Shown here: positions 63,203 through 64,000 of the stretch, in pieces
How the letters are laid out: each line of letters starts with the position of its first letter
How positions within the stretch are numbered: the stretch's first letter is position 1
Source: Himantopus leucocephalus
Taxonomy: Eukaryota; Chordata; Aves; Charadriiformes; Recurvirostridae
NCBI GenBank assembly: GCA_003993805.1
Contig: RSEF01000004.1
Location: forward strand, 22,335,713-22,399,712
Direction of reading: 5' to 3'
DNA: 64,000 nucleotides
Notes under the pieces: model-generated
Told to the model about the DNA's origin: nothing
Database searches by the model: none
The model's input: the letters and a program-made list of their open reading frames with translations, nothing else
Translations under genes and position numbers: made by a program

Positions 63203-64000
63203 TGAATAAATCCCTCCTTACCCACCACCAGCACCCAACATACCTCGATAGTTTCTAATGATGACTGAAACTTAAATCCTGCCCTCCATCCAATTTGCAG
63301 AGGTTTTTGCTTAGTTTCTTGCTGCGTTCTTTTCTTTACTCCATGAGACTTGGTGGATATGTTTGTTCCTTTTTCATTTAGATACAGAAAAACAGAAACC
63401 GATAAACCGACAGGTAAAGATGCGTAAGTAGCATTTAGCATCCATCTGCAGATACAATGTGGGGAAAGAAAAAGATCTCTGCATTTCCAGACTTACTCTG
63501 CTCCTTGATATTTACTCTCACAGAAGGACGACCGCATGATGTGCACTAGGCAGGAAGGGTAATGACCTGTGCCAAATTTTATGTGCTTATGCTTCATGCC
63601 ATGCTCTGACTTTTATTTTTTCCTGCCAGAAGATAGAGAAAGTGGTGGCTTTAGGACCACGCAGGAGCCGAGACCTGCTCTGGTGTATGTACCAGCACAG
63701 GACTAACACAGACTATTTGAAGTTGGTTAAGGCCAGTATCAGGCAAGTATTTAGTTCACACTTGCTCTGCAGCGCTCTGGGAGCATCCCCATGGGAAACA
63801 GGTATGGGATAATTAAGGGCTCTTAAGCCAGCAGACAAGGATATTGCAAGGATAACAATTTCAAACTGAAGGCAGCCAGATGCAGAGTTGTAGAGAAAGC
63901 ACAATTTTTTTACCTGTGGGAGATAAAAGCTACTGGAACAATTTACCAAGCATTATGGCAGATTTTCATCATAGGCAATTGCTAAAATACGTCTGGAGAT

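Larger units (their letters stand above)
50516..64000. other. Intergenic DNA without a supported gene
   Basis: No gene, RNA or repeat family was recognised beyond the two duplicated segments near 62.7-63.2 kb, a CA microsatellite and short homopolymers. A splice-bounded 77-bp segment at 59232-59308 is noted as a finding only. Confidence 0.65.

Noticed and set aside
24547..64000. Search for a defence system, CRISPR array, gene cluster or tRNA genes
   Set aside because: Nothing of this kind is visible; the region reads as gene-poor bird intergenic DNA.

Overview
The window is vertebrate, almost certainly avian, nuclear DNA. It is AT-rich, with large introns, small phase-matched exons bounded by GT...AG, one CpG-rich block, and fossil CR1 LINE and ERVL-type LTR sequence. 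There are no bacterial-style operons, tRNAs, rRNAs or CRISPR arrays. The tracts I recognise (CR1 open reading frame 2 pieces and an ERVL solo LTR of a kind I know from neoavian/passerine genomes) point to a bird rather than a mammal or reptile.

Positions 1-24286, minus strand: the 5' two-thirds of FMR1, encoding the fragile X messenger ribonucleoprotein (FMRP). I placed coding exons 1-10 and 13 exactly by splice sites and reading phase. The exon lengths (51, 53, 94, 72, 149, 94, 117, 171 expected, 79, 110 and 87 nt) equal the human ones. Exon 8 is cut short by an assembly junction. A remodelled exon 12 candidate (48 nt) is present, and exon 11 was not found. The gene runs off the left edge after exon 13, so the C-terminal RGG region and the 3' UTR lie outside. 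The exons present encode the two Agenet/Tudor modules, KH0, KH1 and most of KH2.

Positions about 23640-24446: CpG-rich block covering the start of intron 1, exon 1 and the 5' UTR. The coding strand has a short CCT run where mammals have CGG, a 52-nt pure purine tract with a G-quadruplex motif, and a GC box. A 100-N gap (24447-24546) removes whatever lies upstream, probably the core promoter.

Positions 24547-64000: no confident protein-coding gene. Supported items are a CR1 fragment directly behind the gap, a 21-bp minisatellite, a minus-strand LTR, a 597-bp solo LTR with a 5-bp target duplication, a CR1 endonuclease-region fragment, several microsatellites, a 32-bp poly-C tract and some AT-rich blocks that could be conserved regulatory elements. 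This looks like the gene-poor flank upstream of FMR1.

A technical pattern runs through the window. Seven of nine single 'n' characters sit exactly between two near-identical copies of 16-132 bp, so they look like unmerged overlapping contigs rather than real tandem repeats. I found no previously undescribed molecular system. The most interesting biology is the bird-specific FMR1 5' UTR and the altered exon 11/12 region.
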